Source: Pseudolabrys sp. Root1462
GTDB lineage: Bacteria > Pseudomonadota > Alphaproteobacteria > Rhizobiales > Xanthobacteraceae
Assembly: GCF_001426945.1 (NCBI RefSeq)
Contig: NZ_LMFS01000001.1
Location: forward strand, 1,974,601-2,030,619
Direction of reading: 5' to 3'
DNA length: 56,019 nucleotides
A model generated the notes under the pieces. The model did not search any database. It saw only the letters and a list, made by a program, of their open reading frames with translations, and was not told the origin of the DNA. Of the stretch, positions 33,850-44,199 are shown piece after piece (within the stretch, counting starts at the first letter, position 1; each line of letters starts with the position of its first letter). Made by a program: the position numbers and the translations under genes.

Positions 33850-33859
33850 GCGCCGTCGT

Positions 33860-34951
33860 CTAGCGCCGCGGCTGCGGATAGAGCAAGCACGCATCGCCGT
33901 AGGAGTAGAACCGGTAGCCGGTGTCGATGGCGTGGCGGTAGGCCCGCTGCATGGTGTCGAGGCCGGAGAAGGCCGACACCAGCATGAACAGGGTCGAGCG
34001 CGGCAGGTGGAAATTGGTCATCATCAGGTCCACCGTCTTGAAGCGGTAGCCGGGCGTGATGAAGATCGCGGTGTCGCCGGCGAATTCCCGGATCCGGCCG
34101 TCGTCGCTGGCGGCGCTTTCGAGCAGCCGCAGCGCGGTCGAGCCGACGGCGACGACGCGCCCGCCTTTGGCGCGAGCGGCGTTCAGCGCCTCGGCGGTTG
34201 CCGCCGACACGACACCGAACTCGGCGTGCATCCTGTGCTCGGCCGTGTCGTCGGCCTTGACCGGCAGGAAGGTGCCGGCGCCAACGTGGAGCGTCACCTT
34301 GTGCAGGGCGACGCCGCGAGCTTCGAGCCGCTCCAGCAACGCCGGGGTGAAGTGGAGACCGGCCGTCGGCGCCGCGACCGAACCGTCCTCGTGGGCGAAG
34401 ACGGTCTGGTAGTCGGTCTTGTCCTGATCGTCGGTCGGACGCTTGGAGGCGATATAGGGCGGCAGCGGCATCTCGCCCCGTTCCTCGATGGCCTGGTCAA
34501 GGACGGGTCCAGTGAAGGAAAAAGAGAGGGTTACGTCGCCACCCTCATCTTTATGTAAAACTTCAGCATCGAGCTGACCGAGGAAACAGACCCGCCCCTC
34601 GGTGCCGAAACGCAGGATATCGCCGACCTGAACCTTCTTGGCCCCCAGGATAAAGGCCCGCCAGGTCGAGCCGTCGATGCGCTTGTGCAGCGTCGCCTCG
34701 ATCGCGGGTTCCGCCTCCCCGCGCCCGATGCGCCGTCCCTTGAGCCGCGCCGCGATGACCTTGGAGTCGTTGACCACCAGGCAATCGCCGGGCGCCAGCA
34801 GATCCGGCAGGTCGCCGATGGTTCGGTCTTCCAGCGTCTCGCCGCCCTCGCCCGGCCGCACCACCATCAGCCGCGCGCTTTCGCGCGGATGAGCGGGCCG
34901 CAGCGCAATGCGCTCGGACGGCAGGTCGAAGTCGAAGAGGTCGGTTTTCAT
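33860..34951 (-). CDS. queA: S-adenosylmethionine:tRNA ribosyltransferase-isomerase, 363 aa
   Basis: QueA transfers and isomerises the ribosyl part of SAM onto preQ1-tRNA to make epoxyqueuosine. The family signatures are present: [20 protein letters not shown] at the N-terminus, [29 protein letters not shown] and [20 protein letters not shown]. Length is normal. It is directly upstream of tgt, which carries out the preceding step of the pathway. A dispersed palindromic repeat separates it from the cyclophilin gene. Confidence 0.97.
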   Translation of the reverse strand: MKTDLFDFDLPSERIALRPAHPRESARLMVVRPGEGGETLEDRTIGDLPDLLAPGDCLVVNDSKVIAARLKGRRIGRGEAEPAIEATLHKRIDGSTWRAFILGAKKVQVGDILRFGTEGRVCFLGQLDAEVLHKDEGGDVTLSFSFTGPVLDQAIEERGEMPLPPYIASKRPTDDQDKTDYQTVFAHEDGSVAAPTAGLHFTPALLERLEARGVALHKVTLHVGAGTFLPVKADDTAEHRMHAEFGVVSAATAEALNAARAKGGRVVAVGSTALRLLESAASDDGRIREFAGDTAIFITPGYRFKTVDLMMTNFHLPRSTLFMLVSAFSGLDTMQRAYRHAIDTGYRFYSYGDACLLYPQPRR

Positions 34952-34965
34952 GGTCCAGTAAAACG

Positions 34966-35085
34966 CCGTCGTTCCGGGGCGCGGGCCCTCGGCCCGCGAA
35001 CCCGGAATCCAGAAACGCGTACGGTGGTTGTATCCGGATTCCGGGTCCGGCGCTGGGCGCCGTCCCGGAATGACGGGAGGCTTAC
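34966..35085. repeat. Dispersed palindromic intergenic repeat
   Basis: The segment begins CGTCGTTCCGGGGCGCGGGC and ends CGCCGTCCCGGAATGACGGG. CCCGGAATCC and its complement GGATTCCGGG sit inside. The two halves therefore fold into one long imperfect hairpin with nested GC stems (CGCGGGC-GCCCGCG type). Such RIME-like repeats are common in Rhizobiales. It lies between queA and the cyclophilin gene. Confidence 0.7.
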
Positions 35086-35537
35086 GCCCCCATCGTCGCC
35101 TTGACGATCTTGTCCGGGTTGGAGACCGGCTCGCCGCGCTTGATCTTGTCGACGTTGTCCATGCCGTCGATCACCTTGCCCCACACCGTGTACTGGCCGT
35201 CGAGAAAGCCGGCGTCGTCGAAGCAGATGAAGAACTGGCTGTCGCCGGAATCCGGGTTCGAGGCGCGCGCCATCGACACCGTGCCGCGGACATGCGGCTC
35301 CTTGTTGAACTCGGCCTTCAGCTTCTGGCCAGAGCCGCCCATGCCGGTGCCTTGCGGGCAGCCGGTCTGCGCCATGAAGCCGTCGATCACGCGGTGAAAG
35401 ACGATGCCGTCATAGAAGCCTTCCTTGACCAGTTGCTTGATGCGCGCGACGTGGCCGGGCGCGAGGTCGGGACGCATCTCGATCACGACGTTGCCCTTGG
35501 TGGTTTCCAGCGTCAGCGTGTCTTCCGGCTTTGCCAT
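35082..35537 (-). CDS. Peptidyl-prolyl cis-trans isomerase, cyclophilin type, cytoplasmic, 151 aa
   Basis: A single cyclophilin domain: [20 protein letters not shown] holds the catalytic Arg, [17 protein letters not shown] the active-site Gln/Phe region and [11 protein letters not shown] the substrate pocket. There is no signal peptide, so it acts in the cytoplasm. AAGGAG before the ATG at 35537 fixes the start. It follows a second, exported cyclophilin on the same strand, giving a cytoplasmic/periplasmic pair. Confidence 0.95.
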   Translation of the reverse strand: MAKPEDTLTLETTKGNVVIEMRPDLAPGHVARIKQLVKEGFYDGIVFHRVIDGFMAQTGCPQGTGMGGSGQKLKAEFNKEPHVRGTVSMARASNPDSGDSQFFICFDDAGFLDGQYTVWGKVIDGMDNVDKIKRGEPVSNPDKIVKATMGA

Positions 35538-35595
35538 TGCAATCTCCTTTGAAATTCCTGTCTCTGAATCGTCCGGCGCGATGACGCCGACGGCG

Positions 35596-36255
35596 TCACT
35601 TTTCGATGGTCGCCTTGGTGACGTAGTCGAGCTTGGGGAAGCCCTGCGCCAGATAGGCATTGCCCTCGGCCTGCAAGCGGTTCTGGTCGGGGCCGCGGCC
35701 GTTCGGCGCGCCCTCGCCGTAGCCGGTGTAAAGCTTGTCGACGACATCCATGCCGGACACGATCTTGCCGAATGGCGCAAAGCCCATGCCGTCGAGATTG
35801 CTGTTGTCGGCGAAATTGATGAACACCTGCGTGGTGCGCGCGTTCGGACCGGAGGTGGCGAACGTGATCATGCCGCGCGTGTTGCTCTGGCTGACCTTGT
35901 CGTCCTGAATGCGCGCCACGCGCCACTTGGAATTCAGCGCCGGATCGCCGCTGATGCCGAACTGCACCATGAAGCCGGAAATGGCGCGGAAAAACCGCAC
36001 ATCGTCGAAGTAGCCGTTCTTGACGAGGTTATAGAACCGATCGGCGCCGTTCGGCGCCCAGGCCCGCGTCACCTGGATGACGAAGGCGCCCTTGCTGGTC
36101 TCGAACTTGGCCTTGTAGGTCGCCGGCGCCTGCTCGGCGAGTGCGGCCGGGTTGGCGAGTTTGGCGTTCTGCGCCAGGGCCGGGGTGACGGCGGGAGCGA
36201 CAGTTGCCGCGAGCAAAGCGCACGCGAACGACAGGACAAATCGGCGAGAGGTCAT
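35596..36255 (-). CDS. Peptidyl-prolyl cis-trans isomerase, cyclophilin type, periplasmic, 219 aa
   Basis: The signal peptide MTSRRFVLSFACALLAATVA ends near ALAQ. The cyclophilin fold follows: GYFDDVRFFRAISGFMVQFG (catalytic Arg), TRGMITFATSGPNARTTQVF and LDGMGFAPFGKIVSGMDVVD. It has a family-typical C-terminal extension of about 40 residues. It is likely to help fold outer-membrane or periplasmic proteins. It is co-directional with the cytoplasmic paralogue 58 bases downstream and with coaD upstream. Confidence 0.94.
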   Translation of the reverse strand: MTSRRFVLSFACALLAATVAPAVTPALAQNAKLANPAALAEQAPATYKAKFETSKGAFVIQVTRAWAPNGADRFYNLVKNGYFDDVRFFRAISGFMVQFGISGDPALNSKWRVARIQDDKVSQSNTRGMITFATSGPNARTTQVFINFADNSNLDGMGFAPFGKIVSGMDVVDKLYTGYGEGAPNGRGPDQNRLQAEGNAYLAQGFPKLDYVTKATIEK

Positions 36256-36287
36256 ATCGGCTCCTCGGTTGATGGCAGACGCCCTGC

Positions 36288-36794
36288 TCAGGCGCCTTTA
36301 GCGGCGAAACGCTTCTTCAGCCGCTCGGCCACGCTCTTCGGTACGAAGCTCGATACGTCACCGCCCATGGCCGCGATCTGCCGGACCAATGTGGCGGTGA
36401 TCGGGCGCACCATCGGCGAGGCCGGCAGGAACACCGTCAGCAATTCCGGCGTCAACGCCGCGTTCATGCCGACCATCTGCATCTCATAATCGAAATCGGT
36501 GCCGTCGCGCAGGCCGCGGATCAGCAAGGTGGCGCCTGCTGTCTGCGCCGCCGTCACGACCAGGCCGTCGAAGGTGATGCAGATCAGTTCGCAGTTGGCC
36601 TCGCGGGCGATCGGAGCGCACGTCTCCTGCAGCATCACCAGCCGCTCCTCGGCCGGGAACAGCGGCGCCTTGCCGGGGTGAATACCGATGGCCAGCACGA
36701 GCTTGTCCGCCAGCCTGACGGCCTGGCGCACCACATCGATGTGGCCGTTGGTCACCGGGTCGAACGATCCGGCGTAGAGGGCGGTCCGTGACAT
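36288..36794 (-). CDS. coaD: Phosphopantetheine adenylyltransferase, 168 aa
   Basis: CoaD makes dephospho-CoA from 4'-phosphopantetheine and ATP, the penultimate step of coenzyme A synthesis. The nucleotidyltransferase motif is [12 protein letters not shown] near the N-terminus. [18 protein letters not shown] is the substrate site, and [13 protein letters not shown] lies near the end. Length is normal. It is followed on the same strand by the periplasmic cyclophilin gene. Confidence 0.97.
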   Translation of the reverse strand: MSRTALYAGSFDPVTNGHIDVVRQAVRLADKLVLAIGIHPGKAPLFPAEERLVMLQETCAPIAREANCELICITFDGLVVTAAQTAGATLLIRGLRDGTDFDYEMQMVGMNAALTPELLTVFLPASPMVRPITATLVRQIAAMGGDVSSFVPKSVAERLKKRFAAKGA

Positions 36795-36868
36795 GATCGG
36801 GGTCTAGCCCGGCCCAGGATTCCCGGCAAGGCGGTTCCCGGGCCGCCCCCGGCCCCCAGCGGGGCGGA

Positions 36869-37483
36869 TCAGCCCGGCCGGCGCGCCAGCGACAGCCACA
36901 CGCCGCCGCCCATCAAGACCGCGCCGGAAATGCGGCCGAGGATCTTGTTGTGGTGCGGCTTGAGGAACCAGGCGCGGCCCAGCCCGGCGGCGACCGCCCA
37001 GCACGAGTCGAGCACCGCCGCGATCAGCAGCGCCGTCACCGACATCACCGTGATCTGGAAACCGACCGGCAGCGTCTGATCGATGAACTGCGGCAGGAAC
37101 GCGGTGAAGAAGGCGATGGTCTTCGGATTAGTCACCGCGACCAGGAAGCCACGCGTCGCGAACACATGGCCGCGCGGCTCGAGCTTCGGCACCGGGTCGC
37201 CGGCGTGGCGCCAGGCCTGGATGCCCAGATAAAACAGATAGGCCGCGCCGGCCCAGCGCATCACCTCGAACAACTCCGAGGACATCTTCAGCAGCCAGCC
37301 GAGGCCAAAGCCGATGCCGGCCAGCAGCACCGCCGTGCCGGCCATGGTGCCGAGCACGGTCGCCAGCGCCGGACGGATACCGCGCTGCGCGCCGGTCGCG
37401 ATCACCAGCGTGACCACCGGGCCCGGAACGATAATGAGGATCGTGGTGATGACGAAAAAAGCGGAGAAAAGCTGCCAGTTCAT
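36869..37483 (-). CDS. LysE/RhtB-family exporter, 204 aa
   Basis: Six hydrophobic segments with the family landmarks GPVVTLVIATGAQRGIRPAL near the N-terminus, GAAYLFYLGIQAWR, and VTNPKTIAFFTAFLPQFID in the middle. These proteins export amino acids or related small molecules across the inner membrane; the substrate is not readable. It stands between coaD and gyrA on the same strand. Confidence 0.92.
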   Translation of the reverse strand: MNWQLFSAFFVITTILIIVPGPVVTLVIATGAQRGIRPALATVLGTMAGTAVLLAGIGFGLGWLLKMSSELFEVMRWAGAAYLFYLGIQAWRHAGDPVPKLEPRGHVFATRGFLVAVTNPKTIAFFTAFLPQFIDQTLPVGFQITVMSVTALLIAAVLDSCWAVAAGLGRAWFLKPHHNKILGRISGAVLMGGGVWLSLARRPG

Positions 37484-37564
37484 GAGGACTTCTCACTGTC
37501 ATCGTCCGCGAAACCGGACGCCACAGTAATCCCTGCCTGAACCGGAATGTCTAGCGGGGAGATG

Positions 37565-40312
37565 CTACTCCCCGCCCTCGTCCTCGCTCAGCCGCTCGAC
37601 CGACACCACGCGCTCGTCCTCGGCCGTATCGAGCACGATGACGCCCTGCGTCGAACGTCCGGCGATGCGGATGCCGGAAACCGGCGTGCGGATCAGCTTG
37701 CCGGCATTGGTCACCAGCATGACCTGGTCGTCTTCCTCGATCGGGAACGATGCGACGAGACGGCCGATCTTCGGTTTGAGCTCGAAGCCGCCCTTGGTCT
37801 TCTGCCAGATGTCCATGGCGACGATGCCTTTACCGCCACGGCCGGTGATCCGGTATTCGTAAGACGACGTGCGCTTGCCGTAGCCGCGCTCCGACAACGT
37901 CAGCACGAACTGCTCGGCCGCCGACATCTGCACGTAGCGCTCTTCGCTGAGCTCGATCGCGGCGACATTCTCCTCCGCCTCCGTCTGCATCGCAGCGACA
38001 GCCTCATCGTCGTTTCCGCCGCGGCGCACGGCGCTCGCCTTCTTGAGATACGCCGCGCGCTCTTCCGACGAGGCTTCGCTGTGGCGCAGGATCGACATCG
38101 AGATCAGGCGATCGTCATCTTCCAGTGCGATGCCGCGCACGCCCATCGAGGTGCGGCCGGTGAAGACCCGCACTTCCGGCACCGCGAAGCGGATGCACTG
38201 GCCGCCGGACGATGTCAGCAGCACGTCGTCGGTCTCGCGGCAGATCTGAACGCCGAGAATACCTTCGCCATCGGGCAGTTTCATCGCAATGATGCCGGAA
38301 CGGCGCACTTCGACGAAGTCGCTGAGCTTGTTGCGGCGGACCGTGCCCTTGGTGCTCGCGAACATCACATCGAGTTCGCCCCAGGTCTTTTCGTCCTCCG
38401 GCAACGGCATGATCGAGGTGATCGTCTCGCCGGCGTCGAGCGGCAGGATGTTGATCATCGCCTTGCCGCGCGCCTGCGGCGCCGCCAAAGGCAGACGCCA
38501 GACCTTTTCCTTGTAGACCTTGCCGGCCGAGGAGAAGAACAGCACCGGCGTATGCGTCGAGGCGACGAACAGCCGCGACACGAAATCCTCGTCGCGCACC
38601 TGCATGCCGCCGCGGCCCTTGCCGCCGCGCCGCTGCGCCCGATAGGTCGAGAGCGGCACGCGCTTGACGTAACCCAGATGCGACACGGTGACGACCATGT
38701 CTTCGCGCTGGATCAGGTCCTCGTCGTCCATGTCGCCGGCGGCGTCGGAAATTTCCGTGCGGCGCGGCGTCGCGAACTGTCCCTTCAGCGCCGCCAGATC
38801 GTCCTTGATGATGGTCTGAATGCGCGCGCGCGAGCGCAGAATGTCGAGATAGTCGGCGATCTCGGCGGCGAGCTTGTCGAGCTCTTCCTTGATTTCGTCG
38901 CGGCCGAGCGCGGTGAGCCGCTGCAGCCTCAGATCGAGGATGGCCTGGGCCTGCTCGGCCGATAGCCGCGTGTTGCCTTCCGGCGAAACCTTGTGCCGCG
39001 GATCGTCGATCAGCAGCACCATGTTGATCATGTCTTTTGCCGGCCAGTCGCGCGCCATCAAGGCGTCGCGCGCTTCCTTGGCATCCTTGGAAGCGCGGAT
39101 CAGCTTGATCACTTCATCGATGTTCGCCACCGCGATGGCGAGGCCGACCAAAATGTGAGCGCGATCGCGCGCCTTGCCGAGCAGGAACTTGGTGCGCCGT
39201 GACACCACCTCTTCGCGGAACGCGACGAAGGCGGTCAGCATGTCCTTCAGCGTCATCAACAGGGGGCGGCCGCCATCGAGCGCCACCATGTTGACGCCGA
39301 ACGACGTCTGCAGCGGCGTGAAGCGGTAGAGCTGGTTGAGGACGACCTCGCGCTCGGCGTCGCGCTTGAGTTCGATGACGACGCGGTAGCCGTCGCGATC
39401 CGACTCGTCACGCAGGTCGGAAATGCCTTCGATCTTCTTGTCGCGCACCAGTTCGGCAATGCGCTCGACCATGGTGGCCTTGTTCACCTGATAGGGAATT
39501 TCCGAAATGATGATCGCTTCGCGTTCCTTGCCGAACTGCTCGAAGGCGACCTTGCCACGCATCACCACCGAGCCGCGACCGGTCGTGAACGCCGAGTAGA
39601 TGCCGGAGCGGCCGAGGATGATGCCACCGGTCGGGAAGTCCGGTCCGGGCACGATGTTGATCAGCTCATCGGTCGTGATCGCCGGATTGTCGATCATCGC
39701 CACGCAGGCGTCGATCACCTCGCCGAGATTGTGCGGCGGGATGTTGGTTGCCATGCCGACGGCGATGCCGCCGGCGCCGTTGACCAGCAGGTTCGGATAG
39801 CGCGCCGGCAGCACCACCGGCTCGTTCTCGTTGCCGTCGTAGTTCGCCTGGAAATCGACGGTGTTCTTATCGATGTCGTCGAGCAGCGCCATCGCCGGCT
39901 TGGCCAGACGGCACTCGGTGTAGCGCATCGCCGCCGCCGGATCGCCGTCAACCGAGCCGAAATTGCCCTGCCCGTCGATCAGTTGCAGGCGCATGGAGAA
40001 ATCCTGCGCCATGCGCACCAGCGCGTCGTAGATCGCGCTGTCGCCGTGCGGGTGATATTTACCCATCACGTCGCCGACGACGCGCGCCGATTTCACGTAT
40101 TTTTTGTCGGGCGTGTGGCCCTGTTCGTGCATCGAATAGAGGATGCGCCGGTGCACCGGCTTCAAGCCGTCACGCACATCGGGCAGCGCGCGCGACACGA
40201 TCACGCTCATCGCGTAATCGAGATAGCTGCGCTTCATCTCTTCGGTGATCGAAATGGGACGGACGTCAGAGGGGTGGTCGCCCCCCGATTTCGGGGTATC
40301 GGTGTCGGACAA
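37565..40312 (-). CDS. gyrA: DNA gyrase subunit A, 915 aa
   Basis: GyrA cuts and rejoins DNA in the ATP-driven supercoiling reaction with GyrB. The catalytic tyrosine is Y131 in [10 protein letters not shown]. The quinolone-determining region reads [20 protein letters not shown] with Ser92 and Asp96, the usual susceptible residues. The C-terminal pinwheel has the GyrA box QRRGGKG, which separates GyrA from ParC. Length is near the 900-residue norm; it ends in an acidic tail (SEDEGGE). Its upstream region (40313-40530) holds the promoter area and no other gene. Confidence 0.98.
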   Translation of the reverse strand: MSDTDTPKSGGDHPSDVRPISITEEMKRSYLDYAMSVIVSRALPDVRDGLKPVHRRILYSMHEQGHTPDKKYVKSARVVGDVMGKYHPHGDSAIYDALVRMAQDFSMRLQLIDGQGNFGSVDGDPAAAMRYTECRLAKPAMALLDDIDKNTVDFQANYDGNENEPVVLPARYPNLLVNGAGGIAVGMATNIPPHNLGEVIDACVAMIDNPAITTDELINIVPGPDFPTGGIILGRSGIYSAFTTGRGSVVMRGKVAFEQFGKEREAIIISEIPYQVNKATMVERIAELVRDKKIEGISDLRDESDRDGYRVVIELKRDAEREVVLNQLYRFTPLQTSFGVNMVALDGGRPLLMTLKDMLTAFVAFREEVVSRRTKFLLGKARDRAHILVGLAIAVANIDEVIKLIRASKDAKEARDALMARDWPAKDMINMVLLIDDPRHKVSPEGNTRLSAEQAQAILDLRLQRLTALGRDEIKEELDKLAAEIADYLDILRSRARIQTIIKDDLAALKGQFATPRRTEISDAAGDMDDEDLIQREDMVVTVSHLGYVKRVPLSTYRAQRRGGKGRGGMQVRDEDFVSRLFVASTHTPVLFFSSAGKVYKEKVWRLPLAAPQARGKAMINILPLDAGETITSIMPLPEDEKTWGELDVMFASTKGTVRRNKLSDFVEVRRSGIIAMKLPDGEGILGVQICRETDDVLLTSSGGQCIRFAVPEVRVFTGRTSMGVRGIALEDDDRLISMSILRHSEASSEERAAYLKKASAVRRGGNDDEAVAAMQTEAEENVAAIELSEERYVQMSAAEQFVLTLSERGYGKRTSSYEYRITGRGGKGIVAMDIWQKTKGGFELKPKIGRLVASFPIEEDDQVMLVTNAGKLIRTPVSGIRIAGRSTQGVIVLDTAEDERVVSVERLSEDEGGE

Positions 40313-40530
40313 AAGAAGGCTTCCTGACAGCTGAAGAATCTATGGGACTGTCTAGCTGATTTGGGGGCGCAAAGCTAATTTTAAACCCCGGTCGGAAGCG
40401 GTTTATTTTCGTGTATTTTCAATAGGTTATAGGGGCGCTAAAGGGCCGCCCAAGCGCAACTGCGAAGCCCTCGATACAACCCGGTGAAAGCATGCTTTTC
40501 ACCGCGCCCGGACCGCTCTAAGCGGCTACC

Positions 40531-41181
40531 ATGGCGCCTATGGTCCTCGGTCCCTTCCCGTTCGAATTTCTCATCTCGGCGCTCGTTACCATCCTCGTGG
40601 TGGTCGATCCCGTGGGCCTCGTGCCCGCCTTCCTCGCCGTCAGCCACGGCCTGCCGGAGAAATCGCGCCGACACGTGGCGCTGCGCGCCTGCCTGATCGC
40701 GACCGCGATCCTGGCCGGCAGCGCGCTCATCGGCGACTGGCTGCTACGCGCGCTGTCGATCTCCCTGCCTGCCTTCCGCATCGCCGGCGGCCTGCTGCTG
40801 TTCTCGATCGCATCGGAAATGGTGTTCGGCCTGCGCGTCACCCGCCAGACGGAAGCCGCCGAACAGGCCATCGAGGAGCGTGTGCGCAACATCGCCGCCT
40901 TCCCGCTCGCCATTCCGCTGATGGCCGGCCCGGGCGCGATCACCGCTTCGGTGCTGCTGTCGGGCCGCAGCGGCGGCGATCCGATCAAGCTGGGCTTGCT
41001 GCTCGCCGTCATCGCCGCGATCATGCTGCTTTGCTTCGGCGTGTTCCTGATCGCGACGCGGCTCGGCAAGCTGTTGGGATCGACCGCGAGCATGGTGCTG
41101 TCACGTTTGCTCGGCGTCCTGCTCGCCGCGCTGGCCGTGCAATTCGTCATCGACGGGGTGCGTGTCGCCATCGCGGGCTGA
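40531..41181 (+). CDS. MarC-family integral membrane protein, 216 aa
   Basis: Six membrane segments. The family landmarks are FLISALVTILVVVDPVGLVP at the N-terminus and IPLMAGPGAITASVLL in the middle. MarC proteins are inner-membrane proteins of unknown transport function. The ATG at 40531 precedes the conserved start. A small membrane-protein gene follows 18 bases later, so the two may be one operon. It is divergent from gyrA. Confidence 0.92.
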   Translation: MAPMVLGPFPFEFLISALVTILVVVDPVGLVPAFLAVSHGLPEKSRRHVALRACLIATAILAGSALIGDWLLRALSISLPAFRIAGGLLLFSIASEMVFGLRVTRQTEAAEQAIEERVRNIAAFPLAIPLMAGPGAITASVLLSGRSGGDPIKLGLLLAVIAAIMLLCFGVFLIATRLGKLLGSTASMVLSRLLGVLLAALAVQFVIDGVRVAIAG

Positions 41182-41199
41182 GGCCCGCAGCGCCTCGCC

Positions 41200-41673
41200 A
41201 TGGCGCAGCGCAAGGAGTTATTGGCGATGATCGCGTTGCAATTTGCGGCCTTGTTGTTGACGGCTATCGCGTTGGTGCCGGGCGGCGCGCATGCCGCTTC
41301 GCTGCTGACGAAAATGGCGATGACCCAGCCCGACTATTTCATCGCGCAGATGACGTACAATGGCTGGGCGTTGTTCGGCATCGCGCAGATCGCCGCGCTC
41401 GGCGTCAACGTCGCGCTGGCGATAGCGCTTCGCCATGAGACGCACCCGTTCCGGCTGTCGATCGCGACCGTCGCCTGCCTGGTCGCCGGCCTCGCGATCT
41501 TCTTCGCCTTCACCTATCCGGCCAACGTCGCGACGCAGAACTGGACGGTGGCGCCCGCCGACTGGCGGGCGCTGCGCTGGCAATGGGAAGTCTCGCACGC
41601 CGTCAATGCGGCGCTGACGCTAACCGGGTTCTGCACGTTAGCTCTGGCGACGTTGCTGACGCCGCGGGCGTGA
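41200..41673 (+). CDS. Small integral membrane protein, 157 aa
   Basis: Four hydrophobic helices: an N-terminal one (MIALQFAALLLTAIALVPGG), one after MTYNGWALFGIAQIAALGVN, one in LSIATVACLVAGLAIFFAFT and one at the C-terminus. Between helices 3 and 4 lies NWTVAPADWRALRWQWEVSH, a tryptophan-rich loop. It loosely resembles DUF1772-like small membrane proteins, but I cannot assign it. The start may be 41200 or the internal ATG at 41227. Probably co-transcribed with the MarC gene. Confidence 0.7.
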   Translation: MAQRKELLAMIALQFAALLLTAIALVPGGAHAASLLTKMAMTQPDYFIAQMTYNGWALFGIAQIAALGVNVALAIALRHETHPFRLSIATVACLVAGLAIFFAFTYPANVATQNWTVAPADWRALRWQWEVSHAVNAALTLTGFCTLALATLLTPRA

Positions 41674-41688
41674 GCCCCGGCGCCCCGG

Positions 41689-42855
41689 TTACTTATCCAG
41701 GAACGCCTTGATCTTCTCGGCCTGCTGGGCGACCGCGAACACACCGTTGAGATGGCCGTTCGGCCCCGGCAGTGGCGCGGTGTCGACGGACGTCCCGCCG
41801 GCGGCGATCGCCCTCGCGGCGTCCTCGACCAGCGGCCGGTAGAACACCAGATCGGTCGGCGAATAGAGCACGAGCGTCGGCGCCTTGATCTTGGCGGGAT
41901 CGGCGCTTGCCAGCTGATTGGCCTTGACGAGATAGATCAACGAATTGGCGTCGGAGAGCTGAGCCCGAGCGGCGGCCGCTGCATCGATCGCGGCTTCGAT
42001 CTTGAACTCGTTGCCCATCGCCGCCGCCGGATCCTTACCCGCCTCGGCCGGCGCATCGCCGAAGGTCTTGATCGCCCAGTCCGTGTGATTGGCCTGCAGC
42101 GTCACCATCTTCAGCGCCAGCTTCAGTCCTTCCACAGGCGGCTTGCCGCCATAGTAGTTGCCGCCGTTCCAGTTCGGATCGAGCTTGATCGGCGCCGCCC
42201 AGACATTGAGCCACTCGATGAGGAAGGCGTCGGCGCGCGGCGTACCGATCACCGGCACGATGCGATCGACGGCTTGCGGAAAACTCGCCGCCCATTCATA
42301 AGTCTGCAGCGCGCCCATCGACGCGCCCACCACTGCATGCAGCTTCTTGATGCCGAGCGAGTCAGTGAGCGCCTTCTGCACCCGGACGAAGTCCTTGATG
42401 CTGACGACCGGAAAACTCATGCCATAAGGCTTGCCGGTATCCGGATTGATGCTGGCCGGCCCGGTGGTGACGACGTTGGGCGCGTTGACGTTGAGGTTCA
42501 CCAGCGTGTCGGACGACAGCACGTAGTATTTGTTGGTGTCGATCGTCTTGCCCGGTCCGATCAGATAGTCCCAGTACCCCGCCGCCTTGTCGTCGGCCTT
42601 GTATTTGCCGAAGGCGTGACTGGTGCCGGTGAAGAAATGCGTGATCAGGATGGCGTTGGACTTGTCGGCGTTGAGCGTGCCGGCCGCCTCCCAGCCGATC
42701 TTGACGTCTTTGATCGTCGCGCCGGCCACCGTCGTGTAGCTCGGCATCGCGAAGGTCTTCTTCTCGACGATCAGATCGTTCTGCGCCAGCGCTGCCGCCG
42801 GCGACATCAAAACCAGCGCACACGCCACTCGCACGAGACCAAGGCCACGCAACAT
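41689..42855 (-). CDS. Exported alpha/beta hydrolase of the MetX (homoserine acetyltransferase) family, 388 aa
   Basis: The fold and triad match the MetX family: the nucleophile Ser in VVGASMGALQTYEWA, Asp in LVLYSPTDLVFYR and His in GPNGHLNGVF. Unlike true MetX, it begins with a signal peptide (MLRGLGLVRVACALVLMSPA, cleavage near ALAQ) and would act in the periplasm, where acetyl-CoA is not available. A hydrolytic role is therefore more likely than methionine synthesis (inference). It converges with the small membrane protein gene. Confidence 0.85.
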   Translation of the reverse strand: MLRGLGLVRVACALVLMSPAAALAQNDLIVEKKTFAMPSYTTVAGATIKDVKIGWEAAGTLNADKSNAILITHFFTGTSHAFGKYKADDKAAGYWDYLIGPGKTIDTNKYYVLSSDTLVNLNVNAPNVVTTGPASINPDTGKPYGMSFPVVSIKDFVRVQKALTDSLGIKKLHAVVGASMGALQTYEWAASFPQAVDRIVPVIGTPRADAFLIEWLNVWAAPIKLDPNWNGGNYYGGKPPVEGLKLALKMVTLQANHTDWAIKTFGDAPAEAGKDPAAAMGNEFKIEAAIDAAAAARAQLSDANSLIYLVKANQLASADPAKIKAPTLVLYSPTDLVFYRPLVEDAARAIAAGGTSVDTAPLPGPNGHLNGVFAVAQQAEKIKAFLDK

Positions 42856-42942
42856 CGGACGCCTCCCTTTATGTTTTGTGGCGCGAAGTCTAGCGAATCC
42901 TCATGACGTTTGCAGCGCCCAGGCATCAAGGACCGGGCGCCA

Positions 42943-42972
42943 AAGAAAAAGAGCGCGGACCAAGCCGCGCTC
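42943..42972 (-). terminator. Rho-independent terminator of ssb
   Basis: GAGCGCGG (42951-42958) pairs with CCGCGCTC (42965-42972). The A-rich run 42943-42950 becomes a T-run on the minus strand, directly downstream of ssb. Confidence 0.85.
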
Positions 42973-43004
42973 CTTATGAGATCGATCCGACAAGCCGCCC
43001 CGGA

Positions 43005-43508
43005 TCAGAACGGGATCTCGTCGTCCATGTCGTTGCTGCGGCCGCCGCCGCCGGCCATCGCCGGCTGCCGGCGCTGACCGCTGCCACTGCTCGGCCCGCT
43101 CGAGCCGAAATCCTCGCCGCCGCCGAAATCACCACCGCCGCCGCTGGCGCCGCCGGAGCGGCCGTCGAGCATGGTGAGCACCGAGTTGAAGCCCTGCAGC
43201 ACGACCTCGGTCGAGTAGCGGTCCTGGCCGTCCTTGTCCTGCCATTTGCGCGTCTGCAGCGCGCCTTCGATGTAAACCTTCGAGCCCTTCTTCACATACT
43301 GCTCGATGACCTTGCACAGGCCTTCGTTGAAAACGACGACGCGGTGCCACTCGGTCTTTTCCTTGCGCTCGCCGGTGTTCTTGTCGCGCCAGGTTTCCGA
43401 CGTGGCGATGCGCAAATTGGCGACCGGACGGCCGTCCTGCGTGCGGCGAATTTCCGGATCGGCGCCGAGATTGCCGATCAAAATCACTTTGTTGACGCTA
43501 CCCGCCAT
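43005..43508 (-). CDS. ssb: Single-stranded DNA-binding protein, 167 aa
   Basis: SSB coats single-stranded DNA in replication, repair and recombination. The OB-fold occupies residues 1-115 ([20 protein letters not shown], then [15 protein letters not shown] and [20 protein letters not shown]). A glycine-rich disordered linker follows. The end is DMDDEIPF, the acidic tip that docks partner proteins. A terminator follows the stop. A LexA box lies about 290 bases upstream (43797-43811). In related genomes ssb and uvrA are close neighbours; here they are 5.2 kb apart with surface-protein genes between. Confidence 0.97.
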   Translation of the reverse strand: MAGSVNKVILIGNLGADPEIRRTQDGRPVANLRIATSETWRDKNTGERKEKTEWHRVVVFNEGLCKVIEQYVKKGSKVYIEGALQTRKWQDKDGQDRYSTEVVLQGFNSVLTMLDGRSGGASGGGGDFGGGEDFGSSGPSSGSGQRRQPAMAGGGGRSNDMDDEIPF

Positions 43509-43796
43509 GATGCTCTCCGCAATCCCTGTCGCTTATTTACCGAGCGGCGAACCGAACGTCGCCCGCTCCAACCGCGCGCGACGGACACTCCCCGCCTCTT
43601 CCCAGGAAACCGCCGCTGCGCGGCGTTCCTCTCGATCAACCGACTTGCCTTCGCCAGTCCGTCTTTCCGATCGTCAATTCACCCTAGTCCGCGGCGCCGG
43701 GGCGACATAGGGCCGTGCCGGGCCCGGCGTCTTTAATCCACAAGCCATCCGCACCGGCGCTGCGCTTTGCGCGCGCCCTCGCAGACGTTGAAGGTC

Positions 43797-43811
43797 GTTC
43801 GCTTTTTGTTC
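43797..43811. promoter_or_regulatory. LexA (SOS) box between ssb and the Omp genes
   Basis: GTTCGCTTTTTGTTC matches the alphaproteobacterial LexA site GTTC-N7-GTTC exactly. It lies in the 690-base gap 43509-44199, which otherwise holds promoter sequence for ssb and for the Omp gene but no gene of its own. It is 289 bases upstream of ssb. Confidence 0.6.
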
Positions 43812-44199
43812 TAATCATCGCTCCGCTCAGAGTCAATGTAGATGCGTGCGCATCAATCGGCGGGCATCGCTGCTGTCCCGGTATCCTGACCCCCGGTGCC
43901 CAGCGCGGCCGGTATGGCGTGACCCCTTAATATTACTTCGTTTTCGCGATCCGCCGACGACCTACACGTCAGGATAAGTGCGAGCCCCATCGTTTCCGCA
44001 TGGTAAAAATATGCCGTGCTGCACCGCCCACAATGGGAACCCAGGCCGCATGTAAGGTTCCATTAAGCAATTGAAGTTCCGCAAACTTCTGCTTGTTGAT
44101 GTGACCTAAATGGCACAGCTTTTCGGCTGAAAGGGTGTATTAAAGTGGCATCGCGACGCGTCGTGTGACCGTCCTTATTCGCAATACCGGGAGAAACCC

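Noticed and set aside
37547-38965. 472-aa plus-strand frame
   Set aside because: Lies wholly antisense to gyrA; codon bias of gyrA creates the long open shadow.
40313-40530. Possible origin or DnaA-box region near gyrA
   Set aside because: No cluster of DnaA-box-like nonamers is visible; it reads as an ordinary promoter gap.
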